DNA from: Girardinichthys multiradiatus | Lineage: Eukaryota; Chordata; Actinopteri; Cyprinodontiformes; Goodeidae | DNA length: 64,000 bases | Assembly: GCF_021462225.1 (NCBI RefSeq) | Contig: NC_061804.1 | Location: 9,785,740-9,849,739 of the forward strand | Direction: 5' to 3' | Shown: positions 32,660-44,229 of the stretch, piece by piece | Position numbering within the stretch: the first letter of the stretch is position 1 | Layout: every line of letters starts with the position of its first letter | Position numbers and translations under genes: made by a program | The notes under the pieces: generated by a model | Database searches by the model: none | What the model saw: only the letters and a program-made list of their open reading frames with translations | What the model was told of the DNA's origin: nothing

Positions 32660-32990
32660 ACCCAGACGTTACAAGGCGGCAGCCATAAAATTCGAGGCTT
32701 AAATCCTCTTGAGCTTTAGAACTTCAAGAGACTTTTTTCATGATTTGGGGAGATCTAGCTATGTACCAAATTTCAACTCTCCAGGACTTACCAGTTGGCC
32801 TATCTCACTTTAGGGGGCGCTGTAGAACCGTTAGGCCACCCCCATTTTCAATTCCATTAAAAACCTTAAATTTCACTAAGGGGACAATTTTGAGTAAGGT
32901 TTGGTGAGTTTTTGAATATGTTAAAGCCACGAAAAAGGCAATTCATTTGTCGCCTGAATAATAAACGAGCCTACCTGCTCGGGCCTCATG
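32660..32990. mobile_element. Truncated copy of the 27452-29584 repeat
   Basis: Shares GGGGGCGCTGTAGA, TACCAAATTTCA and the end block CTGCTCGGGCCT with the longer repeat. Only the last 330 bp are present. Confidence 0.7.
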
Positions 32991-33106
32991 AAAACTTTTC
33001 CTTAATATCAGACTCTCAAACTCTGTGTTAAAGAATCTTCGTTCAGCAACAGAAAACTCATGAGGGGTGCAACAGACAGAAACTAACTTATTAAAAACTG
33101 GCAATA

Positions 33107-33275
33107 GTGACTTTTATTGACAATTACCAGACAAGAAATAGGCAGAGAGAGAAGGGGGGAAGACATGTAGCAAAGGTCTCAAGGTCACCAATCGAACCCA
33201 GGATGGCTGCGTTGAGGACTATAGCCTCTCTATACAGAGTGTCCATTCCACCACTGCACCACGCAATGCCCCTTA
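33107..33275 (-). mobile_element. tRNA-derived SINE, copy 2
   Basis: On the minus strand: box-A-like TGGTGCAGTGG, box B GGGTTCGATTGG, the body block GCTACATGTCTTCCCCC and a CAATAAAAGTCAC tail. Best preserved of the three copies. Internal polymerase III promoter boxes are recognisable. Confidence 0.8.
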
Positions 33276-33482
33276 TTAAAAACATTTTAACAGCTTGAAG
33301 TTCTTGTGCCGCCCCCAAGGTCATATTACCTTAGTTGGAAAATCATGTGTGCCTCTGAACACATGTACTATATGTCTTGATCATTTAAATTACTGTTGAT
33401 ATATTTTTTATATAAAAATACTTTGCTTGCTCAGTAAAACCAAAGTCAGATGTGAACAACATAATTTTATTTAATTATTAAT

Positions 33483-33743
33483 AACCTGTCACCGGGTACT
33501 CCGGCTTCCTCCCACAGTCCAAAGTCCAAAGACATGCCTGTTAGGTTAATTGGTCTCTCTAAATTGCCCTTAGGTGTATGAATGAGTGTGTACATGGTTG
33601 TTTGTGTGTTGCCCTGCGATGGACTGGCGACCTGTCCAGGGTGTACCCCGCCTCTCGCCCATAGACTGCTGGAGATAGGCACCAGCTTCCTCGTGACCCA
33701 CTATGGAATAAGCGGTAGAAAATGACTGACTGACTGACTGATA
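33483..33743 (+). repeat. Fish repeat with (TGAC)n tail, RTE 3'-region type
   Basis: Contains CTCCGGCTTCCTCCCACAGTC, GACCTGTCCAGGGTGTACCC, ACTGCTGGAGATAGGCACC and ends AAGCGGTAGAAAATGACTGAC with five TGAC units. The 3' tetranucleotide tail is that of RTE-group LINEs. Confidence 0.75.
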
Positions 33744-34335
33744 ACCTGTTATGCTGTTTTAGTCCAGCACATTAGAATGCTGACAGGAGTATGAGTGTTG
33801 CCTAGCTCATACCAGATTTAGTTGCACTGAACCAGCCTTTAAATCTTACCTTTGACCCCCTGACAAGTCACATTGATATCTCCCTCTGACTGCTTCTTTT
33901 CCTTTCAGCTCTCAGTCTAATCAGCAGAGATGACTGAAATGAAGAGAAATAAAAAAAGAAGTGAGGGCAAAGAATATAACAAAGAGGTATAGTTGATTTA
34001 AAGTGGAGCAGGAGAGTGGTTTGGCAGTGGGGAATTGTCATTTTTTGCTGCCTTCTTCCAAAGCTCTCCTACTGAGGGAATAGAGGAATTTCAGATTAGG
34101 TTTGGGATTTCTGCCCACTTCAAAGACGTTTTCACACAAGTCCCCGGCTTTCTTTTCACTCTTATATAAAACAGATTTCACTTCTAAGGGCCAGAGTAAT
34201 TTGTGCCACCCTCCCTTCAAGTCTATGAACTGTAGATTAAAAGGAAAATATTGAGTTTTACTGCAATATCATAGCACCCTTAAGCACTTTAACGCTCTAT
34301 TTTTTTTCGGACTTGACATCTGCACCCAGCATTTA
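33744..34335. other. No gene recognised
   Basis: AT-rich; nothing supported. Confidence 0.4.
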
Positions 34336-35654
34336 CAGCTCAGGTCAGAAGTCTCCATTCACTCATATTAGGCATGAAGGTGACATAAATTATTGGGCTT
34401 TACGCCATTTATTTGTACTACTTTTTTAAACTTTAATAATAAAAAAACAACTGGGTGCACAGGTTTAAAGTTGTTGTCACAGAGTGAAAACTTTACATAC
34501 AGGCTTCAGGACAGGAAATAAACAATAAAATGACAGAATATTTTTTTCTCATTGGTTGGCATTAAATCAGAATAAATGTTTCCTGTTTTAGGTTAGTCAG
34601 GAGGCATTAAAGTTATTTCTATTTGTTCAATCCCAGAATAACTTCCTTCAAAATCAGAAGACTACGTCCTTTTCCTCTTATACTGGTAGAAATGCCTTTT
34701 AATCTTCTTACAATAGTTTGCTGAAACTTTGGCCCGTTCCTCCTGACAGAACCGGTGTAACTGGGTCAGGTTTGTAGGCCACCTCGCTCATACACACATT
34801 TTTATATCTACCCACAGATTTTCTACGGGACTGAGATCAGACCTTTGTGATGGCCATTCTAAAGCATTGACATTGTCCTCATGATGCCATCTAGTTTACA
34901 GAGTAGCAGTCACTCCTGCAGCTAACCAGCCGCACAACATGATATCTCCACTCATGTTGCAGTTGGGATAATTTTCTCAGGCTTTTCAGTTTTCCCTTTT
35001 TTCTTCTAAATGTAACGATGGTCATTATGGCCAAAGGTTTCTCAGACCACAGGACAAATGCATTGTTCCTCAATGCATTTGCAAACAGTAATCTGGCTTT
35101 TGATGTTGCTGTTGGAGTAATGGCTTCTTCCTCTCTGAATGGCCTTTTAGTCCATGTACACATAGGATCAGTTTCACTGTAGATGATTAAACCTTTCTTA
35201 CCAGGTTCTCCAGCCTCTTTATAAGGTATTTGCTTTTGTCCTGGAGTTAATAAGCAGTTAAATTTCACACCAAAATCTTTCGGACACAGAAACAGCCTCC
35301 TCACTGGAAGGTAAAACAGCTGGACATTCCCATGCCTTTTATTGCTTGCATATAAATGTTTGAACAGAGGAACGGGGCACCTTCGGGCATCCGGAATTAC
35401 AATCCAAGGATGAACCAGACTTGTGAAAGTCTACAGTTCTCTTCCTAATGTTTTGGCTAATTTTTTCTTTAGATTTTTACATGATGTTAAACAGAGAAGT
35501 TTGTTTCAGGTGTTTCCTTAAAATAAATTCACGGATGTTCCTCCCTTTAACTCTAATGTTGGGAATTAACCTGAAGCTTATATCATCTTCCCGGCTTTCC
35601 CAAATAGTTTAAATGCAAGAGTAATCTGTGTACACAAACTTCTAAAGAAGGTCG
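34336..35654 (-). mobile_element. Sleeping-Beauty-type Tc1 remnant
   Basis: Bounded by TA at 34334-34335 and 35655-35656. The left end begins CAGCTCAGGTCAGAAGTCT and the right end has TGTGTACACAAACTTCT, 16 nt before TA, as in Sleeping-Beauty-like ends. The minus-strand coding remnant contains VWSEKPLAIMTI, FANALRNNAF, PFREEEAI and the KKGLIIYSETDPM block, collinear with transposases of this group but full of frame changes. The HTH region lies near 35390-35470 (complement of GGATGAACCAGACTTGTG). Inactive and old. Confidence 0.75.
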
Positions 35655-35809
35655 TAAACTAATATAATAATAAAACGTTCACTCTCATTTAGCAAATAAT
35701 AGAAATAATTTTGGAAACCCTAACTGGCCTTAAACCGGGAATCCATTGTGGTGTCTTATATTTTACTACAGCTGTCAAATTGTCTTTATAAAACAAAATG
35801 AAATACTAT

Positions 35810-36192
35810 GCTATAATTGCAATAGTTTTATTGACAAAAGATTTAGATCTTGAAAAGCATTTAGAAATAGAATCAAAACTGAAAAATAGTCATTAAATGT
35901 ATAGAACAGGATTGTTTTTGGTAAAAAACAAAAAAACAAAAAGGGTGACGCAGATGAAATGGACCTGAGTCTGTTCACAAACAATTTTCTGACAGAACAG
36001 TGAGTCAAAGTTGAGTTATGGAAGCACCTGTTTTGTTGGGGCGCCGGCTCAGAGGGAGGGCTGAGAACCTTCAGTTTGTTACGCTCTCCTGGAGGAGTTC
36101 TTCTTGCGTGGCAGGTGAGCAGAAGTAGCTGGTCGTACCAGCTGTTGCAGTTGGAGCATATGGCTGTCTGCACCATTCCCAAGGAAACAGAC
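35810..36192 (-). other. Candidate host terminal exon (weak)
   Basis: On the minus strand, a pyrimidine-containing tract and TTGTTTCAG acceptor precede position 36192. Frame 1 then reads VCFLGNGADSHMLQLQQL and ends PRKKNSSRRA before a stop, giving about 48 codons with a basic C-terminus. About 230 bp later an AATAAA signal lies at 35827-35832, with no transposon similarity between. This is the layout of a last exon with a 3' untranslated region. A competing open frame runs through the same stretch, and I do not recognise the protein, so the call is tentative. Confidence 0.25.
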
Positions 36193-36560
36193 CTGAAACA
36201 ACACCGATTGTGATTCAGAGGCCACCAAAGCAAAAAGGAAAGGCACTGCTTGAATGATGGGCCAGAAAATTTGCTGTCACAACTCTGCAGACCTTCTGCT
36301 TCAAGTGATGGATTGAATATGTTCATATAAAGGATATTCTGTGTGGCAGAACATGTGTGGAGACTAATCTCTTTGGGGGTGATAAAAGGCCGGACGTTAA
36401 CAGGTGATTGCTTTGCACTTCCTGTTCCTGACCAGCTGTTACCTCTGTTTTCTTTAACCTCTTGTTCCTTGAAGCCTCTGTCTGGCTAGACTGATTATAG
36501 ATTTCTGAAAAATTTTATAGTTGTACAGTTTGTCTTCTATGACCGGGATCAACAAGCGAC
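36193..36560. other. No gene recognised
   Basis: Nothing supported apart from the possible intron end at 36193-36215 of the candidate exon. Confidence 0.35.
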
Positions 36561-36690
36561 TAGGGCTGCACAATATATCGCAAATATGTAATCATCATTG
36601 TCTGCAATATTCATATTCCCAGGGACTGTTTGGAGCGCAATAATTGTTGGCTAACATATTCCAAGTATTATGAACTTTAATTTTTCATGC
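36561..36690 (+). repeat. Dispersed repeat, copy 1 of 2
   Basis: Starts AGGGCTGCACAATATATCGC, a start seen in many fish MITE-like repeats, and contains GGACTGTTTGGAGCGCAATA and ATTGTTGGCTAA. The latter two blocks recur at 60248-60340. Confidence 0.6.
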
Positions 36691-37814
36691 TAATGTAATA
36701 TTTAGCCAGTTGGACAGAGTCTCACGGCAGCGGATGCTCACACTGGACACAAATGACATTACCCAGAATGATGTAGAGTGAAGGAGGCACAAATGAGTAA
36801 GAGAGGAAAAAGGAAAATAGGGATATGTGTATCACAATATTTACTGTTATTACAGCCATTCTTACTTGTAAAAACCTAAAAGCACCCATTACATCCCTTC
36901 CGTTTTACAATTAAACACAAATTGTTTGTCTCTTAAATGAATTCCCAATAATTCATTCACTTTTTATGTTTTGTGTTTGTAAGGTGACAAAATGTAAAAG
37001 GTTTCAAGGGTTACTTTTGCACATTCCTGCAGGCACTCGCAAAAAAGAAATCTTTCTGTTGGAAAACAAAACAAAATCACAATGAGGTTATTTTCCAACA
37101 TAATAAATGATGCATATTTGTAAAGAATTACATTTGCAAAGATACATTTTTACATTTCAATAACAATGTTTTCAGTTGAGAGAAGGTAAGCTTCAGTAAT
37201 GTGGTTAACTAGGGCAGGGTTTGTGCTGAAGGGAACAGAGCTGGTGGAGAGAGAGCTTGTGATTTCAACAAAAAGAGGAGAAAATGTGTGGGCAGAGGGG
37301 TTGAAAAAGCTCCTTTAGGGGTAGCCTGTTAAAAACCATCTCATGAGTAAGAGGTAGATAGAAGTGCAGGAAGATTTCCTGCAGAGAAGCTGGCTTATTT
37401 CCAAACCAAATATTCCCTCATATGCAGTGCTAGACACACTTTTACACATGTGCAGCTGCTGTCCTCTTTTTGGCCCCAGGCTTTCTTTGGGATTATTTTG
37501 GAGTTGAAAGCTGATTGGGTAATGATTCATATATTTGTTACCCTCATAAATGATCAAGAGATGGGGGTTGGTCTGGGAGGCTTGTGTATTGAGTTGTGGT
37601 CATCAATCTTGCTAAATCTGGAGGGTTTTGGGTTAATGAAAGGTATTAAATAGCTTGAACATAGTCTATGGTTTTCAACAGAAAGAAACAGTGATTCTAA
37701 AGCTTAATTTAAAACAATACAGAATCAAAACAATTTTACTCCTTCAAGAGTAAAGTACCAATTTATGTTGAAAAGAAAATTATGGAAAGGTCATAAATTA
37801 TATGTAAAGAGGCG
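36691..37814. other. No gene recognised
   Basis: AT-rich; small opposing frames near 37315-37653 lack domains. Confidence 0.4.
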
Positions 37815-37836
37815 TCCATCCATCCATCCATCCATC
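37815..37836. repeat. (CCAT)n short repeat
   Basis: Five CCAT units; possibly the tail of a lost minus-strand RTE copy. Confidence 0.8.
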
Positions 37837-39239
37837 TCCAATAAAGAGACCAATGAACATAACAGTCATCTTTTTCGACGGGGAAATAGCAAAATCTCAC
37901 AATTTAAAACAGGAAGAAAAAGTTAACCTTTAATTAAGGCAGATTTGTTGAGTACATAAAGAATCTCACATTAAAAAATATATTTTTTCACATGAATGTT
38001 GTGTACTTCTCTTATTGGGGCGCCTGCTGTTAACCCTGTAACTCCCGGCAGGACAGCGTTTAGTCTTCTCATATAACACCTCACTGGTGGGGGAATATAG
38101 AGAGGGATTATTCTTCTTTGCACACAGATCATCCAAAGTGCTTGTTCTACTTTTGCTCTTATACTCTTTTCTGATGTTGTGGCACTCGAGACCAGTATTG
38201 ATCGTGGTGTCAGGACCAGTCATAACATGGTGTGTTTCCCAACTGAATAAATTTGACTGTTTCTAAATGTTTCAGTGTGACATTATGCTGTTGCGATAAA
38301 AGATTAATTTATCTGATGGACTTTTACACATATTTATCAGAAGAGGGCTCTGTCTAAGCCTAATTTCAGACTACAGGGAGATTCATTTGCATATTTACAG
38401 TTTTTTTTTCGCTAAAGATTTTGATTGGTTTCATCCAACAACTTTCCTGAGGTTTGTGTGGCCACCATCTTCTGTAACCCTATGACCAGCAGTTATTGTT
38501 TCCTTACCAAACATTCCCATCTGCATATTTACTTTAGACTAGTGTCCACATGTGATGAAGACCGGCCAGCCGGGTGACAAACTCCAAGGAGCCTTTTTTT
38601 CCTGCAGCTGTTATCCAAGGTGACCCTTTTCAGTCACTGATAAAAGCACCAGAAACCTGCTCATGTTACACGTTCACTGGTTCCATTGTATCTATGTTTA
38701 GACCGATCCTCTGTTTTAATGCTGTATTTCTTGTGCCATGGTGGCTCATCTAATCCCATTTAGTTCTATGTTAAAAGTTTTGATGATGCTGTTATTTATG
38801 CTCTTTCAAATGAGGTAAATATTTGTTAGATGTTTATTAGAGAAACGTGTAGGCAAGCTGGATGTATGAGAAACACTAATATTTAGGTGGCTGCTATGGG
38901 TCCCTCTGTTATCAGAGCAATGTTGGCTAATTTATAACTACATGCTTAAGTAATATTAGGTAATATTAGATATATAAAGAAAAATGTTTCTGTAACAAAA
39001 TATTTCAGTCTAAGTGAAGCTATTTAGTAGATAGACTTGAATAAAATGGTCAAGGAAGCTTCTCAAAATCAGGATGACCAAGTACTTCTGGGAAGTCACA
39101 GTATAAGACATATAAGACATATACTCACAAAAACAGAAAATGTTTATATTGGGCAAATTAGTGTTAAATACAGAGAGCAGCTTTCAAAATGTCTGAAAAG
39201 ACTGAAGAGACAGTTTCTTTCTAGTAAACTTAAATGCTC
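37837..39239. other. No gene recognised
   Basis: AT-rich; nothing supported. Confidence 0.4.
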
Positions 39240-39470
39240 TCAGTGAAAATGCTTGTTAACACAAATGGCAAATCAACCAAACACATGGCAGCAACTCAAT
39301 CCATTTAGGCGATAAGTTTAGGTAGACATGGTGAAGACGACTTACTGAAGTTTAAACAGAGCCTCAGGATGTGGAAGAAAGAAGATTTAAGTGACTTTGA
39401 ATGTGGCATAGTTTTTTTTGCACAGCTGCTGCTCAGAGTAGTTCAGAAACCGTCTATTTTATAAACTACT
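39240..39470 (+). mobile_element. Tc1/mariner 5' fragment
   Basis: Holds CACATGGCAGCAACTCAATCC, TAGACATGGTGAAGACGAC, GATTTAAGTGACTTTGAATG and GTAGTTCAGAAACC, the same region as the fragment at 25085-25350 and better preserved. No catalytic domain follows. Confidence 0.65.
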
Positions 39471-40000
39471 AGTCCAAAAAACAGTGCAGGTCCCCCATTC
39501 TATTTTATACAAAGTCAAATCTGTAATCTCTTGTTTAATATTAGCAACTGCTGCATCAGTTCCTCAAAGGACACACAGTAAAGGTTTCTTTAATTATCTG
39601 AAGTCCAAGCAGAAAGTCTCAGACAAACAGATACTAGCATGTTCTAATCTCTATACAATCACAATCAGCTGTGAGTTTTACTGTTGTGGAAACAACAAGA
39701 GGGTGGTATGTCACAGCTTGTCATTAGCTCTTCTTTACAGTCCATGATAGATCAGCCTTGGTACTTGCACTATTTGACTGACGTTAGAGCTCATGGCACT
39801 GTGCACTCTGCATGTGGTCACTTCCAGAGCCACCACTTAGCTTAGGGTTAAGGCTTAGAACTGAAAGATATTTGGGTTTTTGAAAGCTAATATCTCAAAG
39901 TTACAACCCCAGAAAGGCAACACAGTCACTTCTGGACTTTGAAACCACAAATGGTTTTATTTATTTCCATTTTTTTTAGCACAAAGGAAATAATATGTAC
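39471..40000. other. No gene recognised
   Basis: Nothing supported. Confidence 0.4.
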
Positions 40001-40107
40001 TACATACATACATACATAGATACATAGATACATACATACATACATACATACATACATACATACCTACATACATACATACATAAGTACGTAAGTACATACT
40101 ACATATA
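40001..40107. repeat. (TACA)n imperfect microsatellite
   Basis: About 25 tetranucleotide units with TAGA, TACC and GTAAG variants. Confidence 0.9.
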
Positions 40108-40249
40108 TAAACAAACCTAGCCAGCTTGTCCACCTCACCATATGAAATATGTCTACACTAATATCTAATAATAAAACAATTGGGTCAATTTCTGATTTGG
40201 TTTTACCTGTTTTGATTCTAAAAGCATGTTAAACTGTGCAATGACTGTT

Positions 40250-40535
40250 GTCCATCCATCCATCCATCCACACAGGACCAACAACCGTGCACGGAAACAG
40301 TCATTCCGAGTAATTCAAGTAAAATGTAGATTAACCAGTAAAATGTAGATTAACCAGTAAAATGTAGATTAACCAGTAAACCTTAACAGTCATGGTTTTG
40401 GACTGTGGGTACCTGGAGAGGACCATTCCCCTGCATTCAAGGGGAGAACATGCAAACTCCATGCAGAAGGACTTCAGGCCAGGATGTGGGACGTTTTTGC
40501 TGCAAGGCAACAGTGCTAACCTTTACGACACAAAG
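40250..40535 (-). repeat. Fish repeat, RTE 3'-region type
   Basis: Begins with CCATCCATCCA (inverted tail), then CAACAACCGTGCACGG, CAGTCATGGTTTTGGACTG, GGGGAGAACATGCAAACTC and GCTGCAAGGCAACAGTGCTAA. Interrupted by the short minisatellite at 40318-40374. Confidence 0.7.
40318..40374. repeat. 19-bp tandem repeat, three copies
   Basis: Unit AGTAAAATGTAGATTAACC, repeated three times without change, then a partial unit (AGTAAACC). Confidence 0.95.
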
Positions 40536-41549
40536 CAGCCCAACAAACAAATATAAGAAACTTGTTTTCACACTAGATCATGGCCATAGTATTAGATCTG
40601 TCAGATCTCTATACAAGTACCAAACGCTTTGTGAATGAGCACATGCTTAGTCCAGCTCGGTTGATACTGCTGATTGGGTAGTCAGCAGCGAGATATCAAG
40701 CTATGCATGACAATTATTTCCCTGGCTGATTTCACAGTCATTCTCAGCGAGAGAAACTGCAGCCTTGAAAACATCCAAACATGAAAAGACCAAGTGGTAG
40801 CAGGGAAAAGGAAACAATCAGGTTGCGTTCAGGTCCAGGAAAGAAACCCAGAAATCCCTGGACATCATCCAACAACTTCTTGGTTCTACAGAAGGCGCTG
40901 TGCTCAGAAATCCTCCACTGAGAGGTGCCCAGAAGGCACCTTGATCAGACCAAAATAATCTCAGCTGACTTTATCTATGCGGTGGTGCAGCAGCTTTACT
41001 CCAAGCTGCACCCTAACCAGGATGTTGATTTCAGCTGCTTGTATTTGCGTCATCTGCGAAAAGCAAAGATGAGAAGGAAACCGGACACCCTCTGCTTGAC
41101 GACTACACGTTGTGATTCTATCAATGAACTAAAAAAAACAGGACCAGGGGCAATTAGGAAAGCAAAGTTCAAATCACGCTGGGGACAATTTGAACTTAGT
41201 GCCGAGAACGCAGACACAACTCTTGCTTTAGGAAACAAACGGATAACCTGTGAAGCAACCAAGGTACCCCTTACAAGAAACAACCTCAAGATACATGGTC
41301 CTAAGTCTCCAGCAGATCTATGAAACACATGTGAACCAGACAACAAAACTCCAATGAGGGTAAAGATCCAGTCCAAGTCCAGGATGAAGGCCCTGGTGCT
41401 CCTGCTGAATCTGTGAAGTCCTCTCCCAGAGTTCAGTCACTCAGAAACAAAAAGCACAAATTATTGTCTTGCTTTTACTCTTTGTTTATTTTAATATAAT
41501 TTAAAAATGAAAAGTTGTGTAATGGTGAGCTTTAGAGAAGATGGCTGTC
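40536..41549. other. No gene recognised; one 132-codon open frame
   Basis: A plus-strand open frame at 40925-41323 is fairly long for this AT content, but I see no domain, no good start context and no splice evidence. It is listed only so that it can be searched. Confidence 0.3.
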
Positions 41550-42420
41550 ACGGAGTGACATTTTGGACTTTGTTTTATGGTTTCTTGTGATGGTTTATTT
41601 CGTCTAGATGTTTCTATTAAGTTTTTTAGTTTGTTTTGCTCCCTCTACTGCCTCCTGGTGTTTTGTTGTTCTCCTCCCTCATTAAGTTTCCTTATGGTTG
41701 TTTCCTTATAACTTTGTATGGTTCTATTATTGATTAGTCTCTGTATTAGGGTCCTTTGTTCTCCTGGATTCGTTAGCTCCTCTTTTAATATCTCTGTGTT
41801 TATTTATGGTTTGGTATTCTTTTTCACCGTGCACACTTCTTGTTTTTCTAGTCTGTTTTCTGTTCCTCCTCGTCTTTATTCCCTTTCTGTGTTCTTATTC
41901 TGTTCTGTCTAGCTTAGTTCTTTATGTTTAGTTTCTAGTGTTCCAGTTCTGATTCCTGTTAGGTCTGCTTGAGTTATTGTTGACTTTTATTCTAGTCCTC
42001 TGCTTCATTCTCAGTTTGTTTCTATCAGTGTTTGTTTGTTTACTTGTAGTCAGGGTTTCCTTTTGCTTAGGCCTTAAGTTCTTGTTATTCTTCTGTTCCT
42101 TCCAGTTCCTCTGTTTCTTATGTTTTGGTTATTTTATCTTAGTCTATTGTTCTGCTTAGGTCTTGGTTTCTCTTTATTGTTTATTTGTTTCACCTGTTCC
42201 TTCTGCTCCTCTGCCTCCTTGTCGCACCTGTTCTCAGTTCCCTTGATTACCTGCCTTTGTCTTGCCCCAGTATATTAGTTGGTTTGGTGTCTCTGTTCGT
42301 GGCTGGTTCCTTGTGTTTGTCATACTCCGTTCTCTACCATGTATTTGTGCTGAGTTTTTCCATGTTCCTGCAGAACCATTCTTGTAAGTTTTTGCATCTG
42401 AAGACCTTTTACAACACGTT
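41550..42420 (+). repeat. T-rich dispersed repeat, copy 1
   Basis: A long T-rich, purine-poor stretch starting TGTCACGGAGTGACATTTTGG. The A-rich complements at 49247-49745 and at 51285-51443 plus 53014-53360 have similar composition and short shared blocks (for example the GGACCCAGCA/GGATCCAGCA region between the latter two). It may be a retrotransposon LTR or a MITE; membership of this copy is less certain than of the other two. Confidence 0.35.
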
Positions 42421-42971
42421 GCTGCCCAGCTCTTGTCTGCACTTTGGTCCGACCGCAAACCACTTTATGACAATGGCAGGTTTGTAGTTGTTATGGGGCG
42501 CTCAACCAACTCCCTTAGTTTAAAGATACACCTTATGAGGCAGAACGTTTTTGTTATAAATAAAACATTCTGCATCTGCAGAATTAAAATCGGACCCAGT
42601 CTAAATGGATCGTCTTTATCCGATACGGGAAGAAATAAGTTGTCTGAGTTGAGCTGAATGCAGCCAGCAGGACCTCAAAGGTGTTGGCCTGATAAGGCAG
42701 CCATATTTAATTACAACCTTGAGGACTTTCTTCCAAGAAGAAACGTCCGCTGTATGAACTTGGAGCAGAAGAAACACAGATGAGCTGATTTTTGCTGCAC
42801 AAATAGGAGGAGGACCCCGGCAGACTAGGAGCGTCCCCTCCCCTTTTCCTTCCTTCCTCCCTCCTCCTCCTCTTGTCTCCTCCGGGCTGCTGGCGAACTT
42901 CTCTTCCACACCGATTCCACTTGTGTTCAGTTTGTGTTGGACTGGATAGGAGAGAGAAGAGAAGAGAAGAC
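42421..42971 (+). promoter_or_regulatory. Presumed promoter and 5' leader of the exon at 42972
   Basis: Upstream of the start codon lies a pyrimidine-rich run (about 42835-42880: CCCTCCCCTTTTCC and CCTCCTCCTCCTC) and then a GAGAAGAGAAGAGAAGA purine tract just before the ATG. No TATA box at a convincing place. Transcription start cannot be fixed from sequence alone. Confidence 0.35.
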
Positions 42972-43035
42972 ATGGCTTTCCTACGAGGAGCGTTTCTGCT
43001 GCTGTTACTTCGTATCTGCCTGCTGAACCGGAGCG
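42972..43035 (+). CDS. First coding exon, signal-peptide-like, host gene
   Basis: ATG at 42972 in a good context (G at -3, G at +4) opens MAFLRGAFLLLLLRICLL, followed by NRS and the first base of a glycine codon. The peptide has a basic residue, a leucine-rich hydrophobic core and a small-residue end, the plan of a secretory signal peptide. At 43036 GTGAGT forms a strong splice donor, leaving a phase-1 intron, as is common after signal-peptide exons. The gene would be a secreted or membrane protein whose remaining exons lie downstream, probably beyond this window; I find none before 64000. There is no transposon similarity over the exon. I cannot name the gene from 21 residues. The alternative is a chance hydrophobic frame next to a chance donor. 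Confidence 0.5.
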
Positions 43036-44229
43036 GTGAGTTAAACCTCGTTTAAACTCCTCTTTTAATATTTTTATTAAAAGTTTAAACCGGAGAACAG
43101 ACGGCGAGTTTTCATGGACCTTTAGCTTTTTTTTTTTTGGGATGCTCTGACATGTATTTTTTAGTGTTAATGTGCAAACCCATCGAAACCGTTCAATACC
43201 TACGTGTTTTTTTCCACGCATGTGCTAAATGATGTCTCTTTTGAACTTTTCATTTATAATAACCAACAGATAAGCAGGTATATACAGCCGGTGCAGCTTG
43301 TTCTTGCTTAACTTTTAATTTGAAGTTTTTTTTTTCCATCTAAAGACCGCTTTAAAAAAACAAAAAACCTTAAAGGTGTAATTAATCACTGCGTAATTGA
43401 TGTTGCTCATTAACCGTCCGAGACCTGGCCTGAGCCGATAAAAGCGAGTTTAAACACACTCTGGCATGTGATGGCGGTTTTTAAAGGCTTGTGACCTTGT
43501 GCACTGGAGTCTGGAGAAGTTCTTAAAGCCTTACTGCGCCTGCTTGGACATCTAAAGGACGACGGTTCATGATGGAGACCGCAGGGCTAAAATCCGAGTC
43601 CAGGTCTCACAATGAGCTGAGGTATCATGCACAGTTTGGGGTTTTTAACCAGGCATGTTTTACACTCAGTATATTGATAATGTGTGTGCTTGTGCATGCC
43701 TCTTCTTCTTCACTGCGTCTTGGGAACCAGTCAGAGTAGATCTTTTCTGCAAAATCAAGGAAATTCTATATTTTTGCTCAGACTCTTTTATTTAAGACTG
43801 CAACTGAAATATGTTTTTACTGAACCAAGCTGCAGTCCTAACCCATAAATATTTAAAATCATATAGAGACACACATTCTGCACAGCTCAGTATCATGCAT
43901 GCAATTGTGTTGCTTTGTCTGGGCTAAAATTAGGAATGTTGGAATCAACGTTAACAACTATTTGCAGGTCATTGAGAATTAATTACCTGTGATGTAAATG
44001 TAATTGTTTGGGTTTGTCTGAGTTGTTTAGGCTGACTGACCTTTGTTACGTCAGAATGTACAGTGGAGATCATTCCCGAGGAATGGCAGTGGGAGTGGGA
44101 ACGAGTGCTGGCAGCAACATTTGCTTTGTTTCAGTTACGTCTGAAGTCAAAACTTGGATCTGCGAATGAAATCAAACTGTTCAAGGTTCAAGTTCAAAAC
44201 CAGGGGAATCCTTATTAAAATGCTCAGTG
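43036..44229. other. Presumed start of intron 1, no feature
   Basis: AT-rich; no repeat or exon recognised. Confidence 0.4.

Noticed and set aside
33107..33275. Functional tRNA gene
   Set aside because: A and B boxes are present, but the sequence does not fold into a full cloverleaf and continues into a SINE body and tail.
35811..36326. 171-codon minus-strand frame
   Set aside because: The translation has no domain and crosses what looks like a splice acceptor. I prefer the other frame from 36192, itself only a weak candidate.
40318..40374. CRISPR-like array
   Set aside because: Three perfect 19-bp units directly abut one another with no spacers: a minisatellite.
40925..41323. 132-codon open frame as a gene
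   Set aside because: No recognisable family, mid-quality start context and no neighbouring exons. Kept only as a note in the features.
42616..43221. 201-codon minus-strand frame opposite the first exon
   Set aside because: Its arginine/glycine-rich part is the complement of the pyrimidine tract upstream of the exon; no domain recognised.
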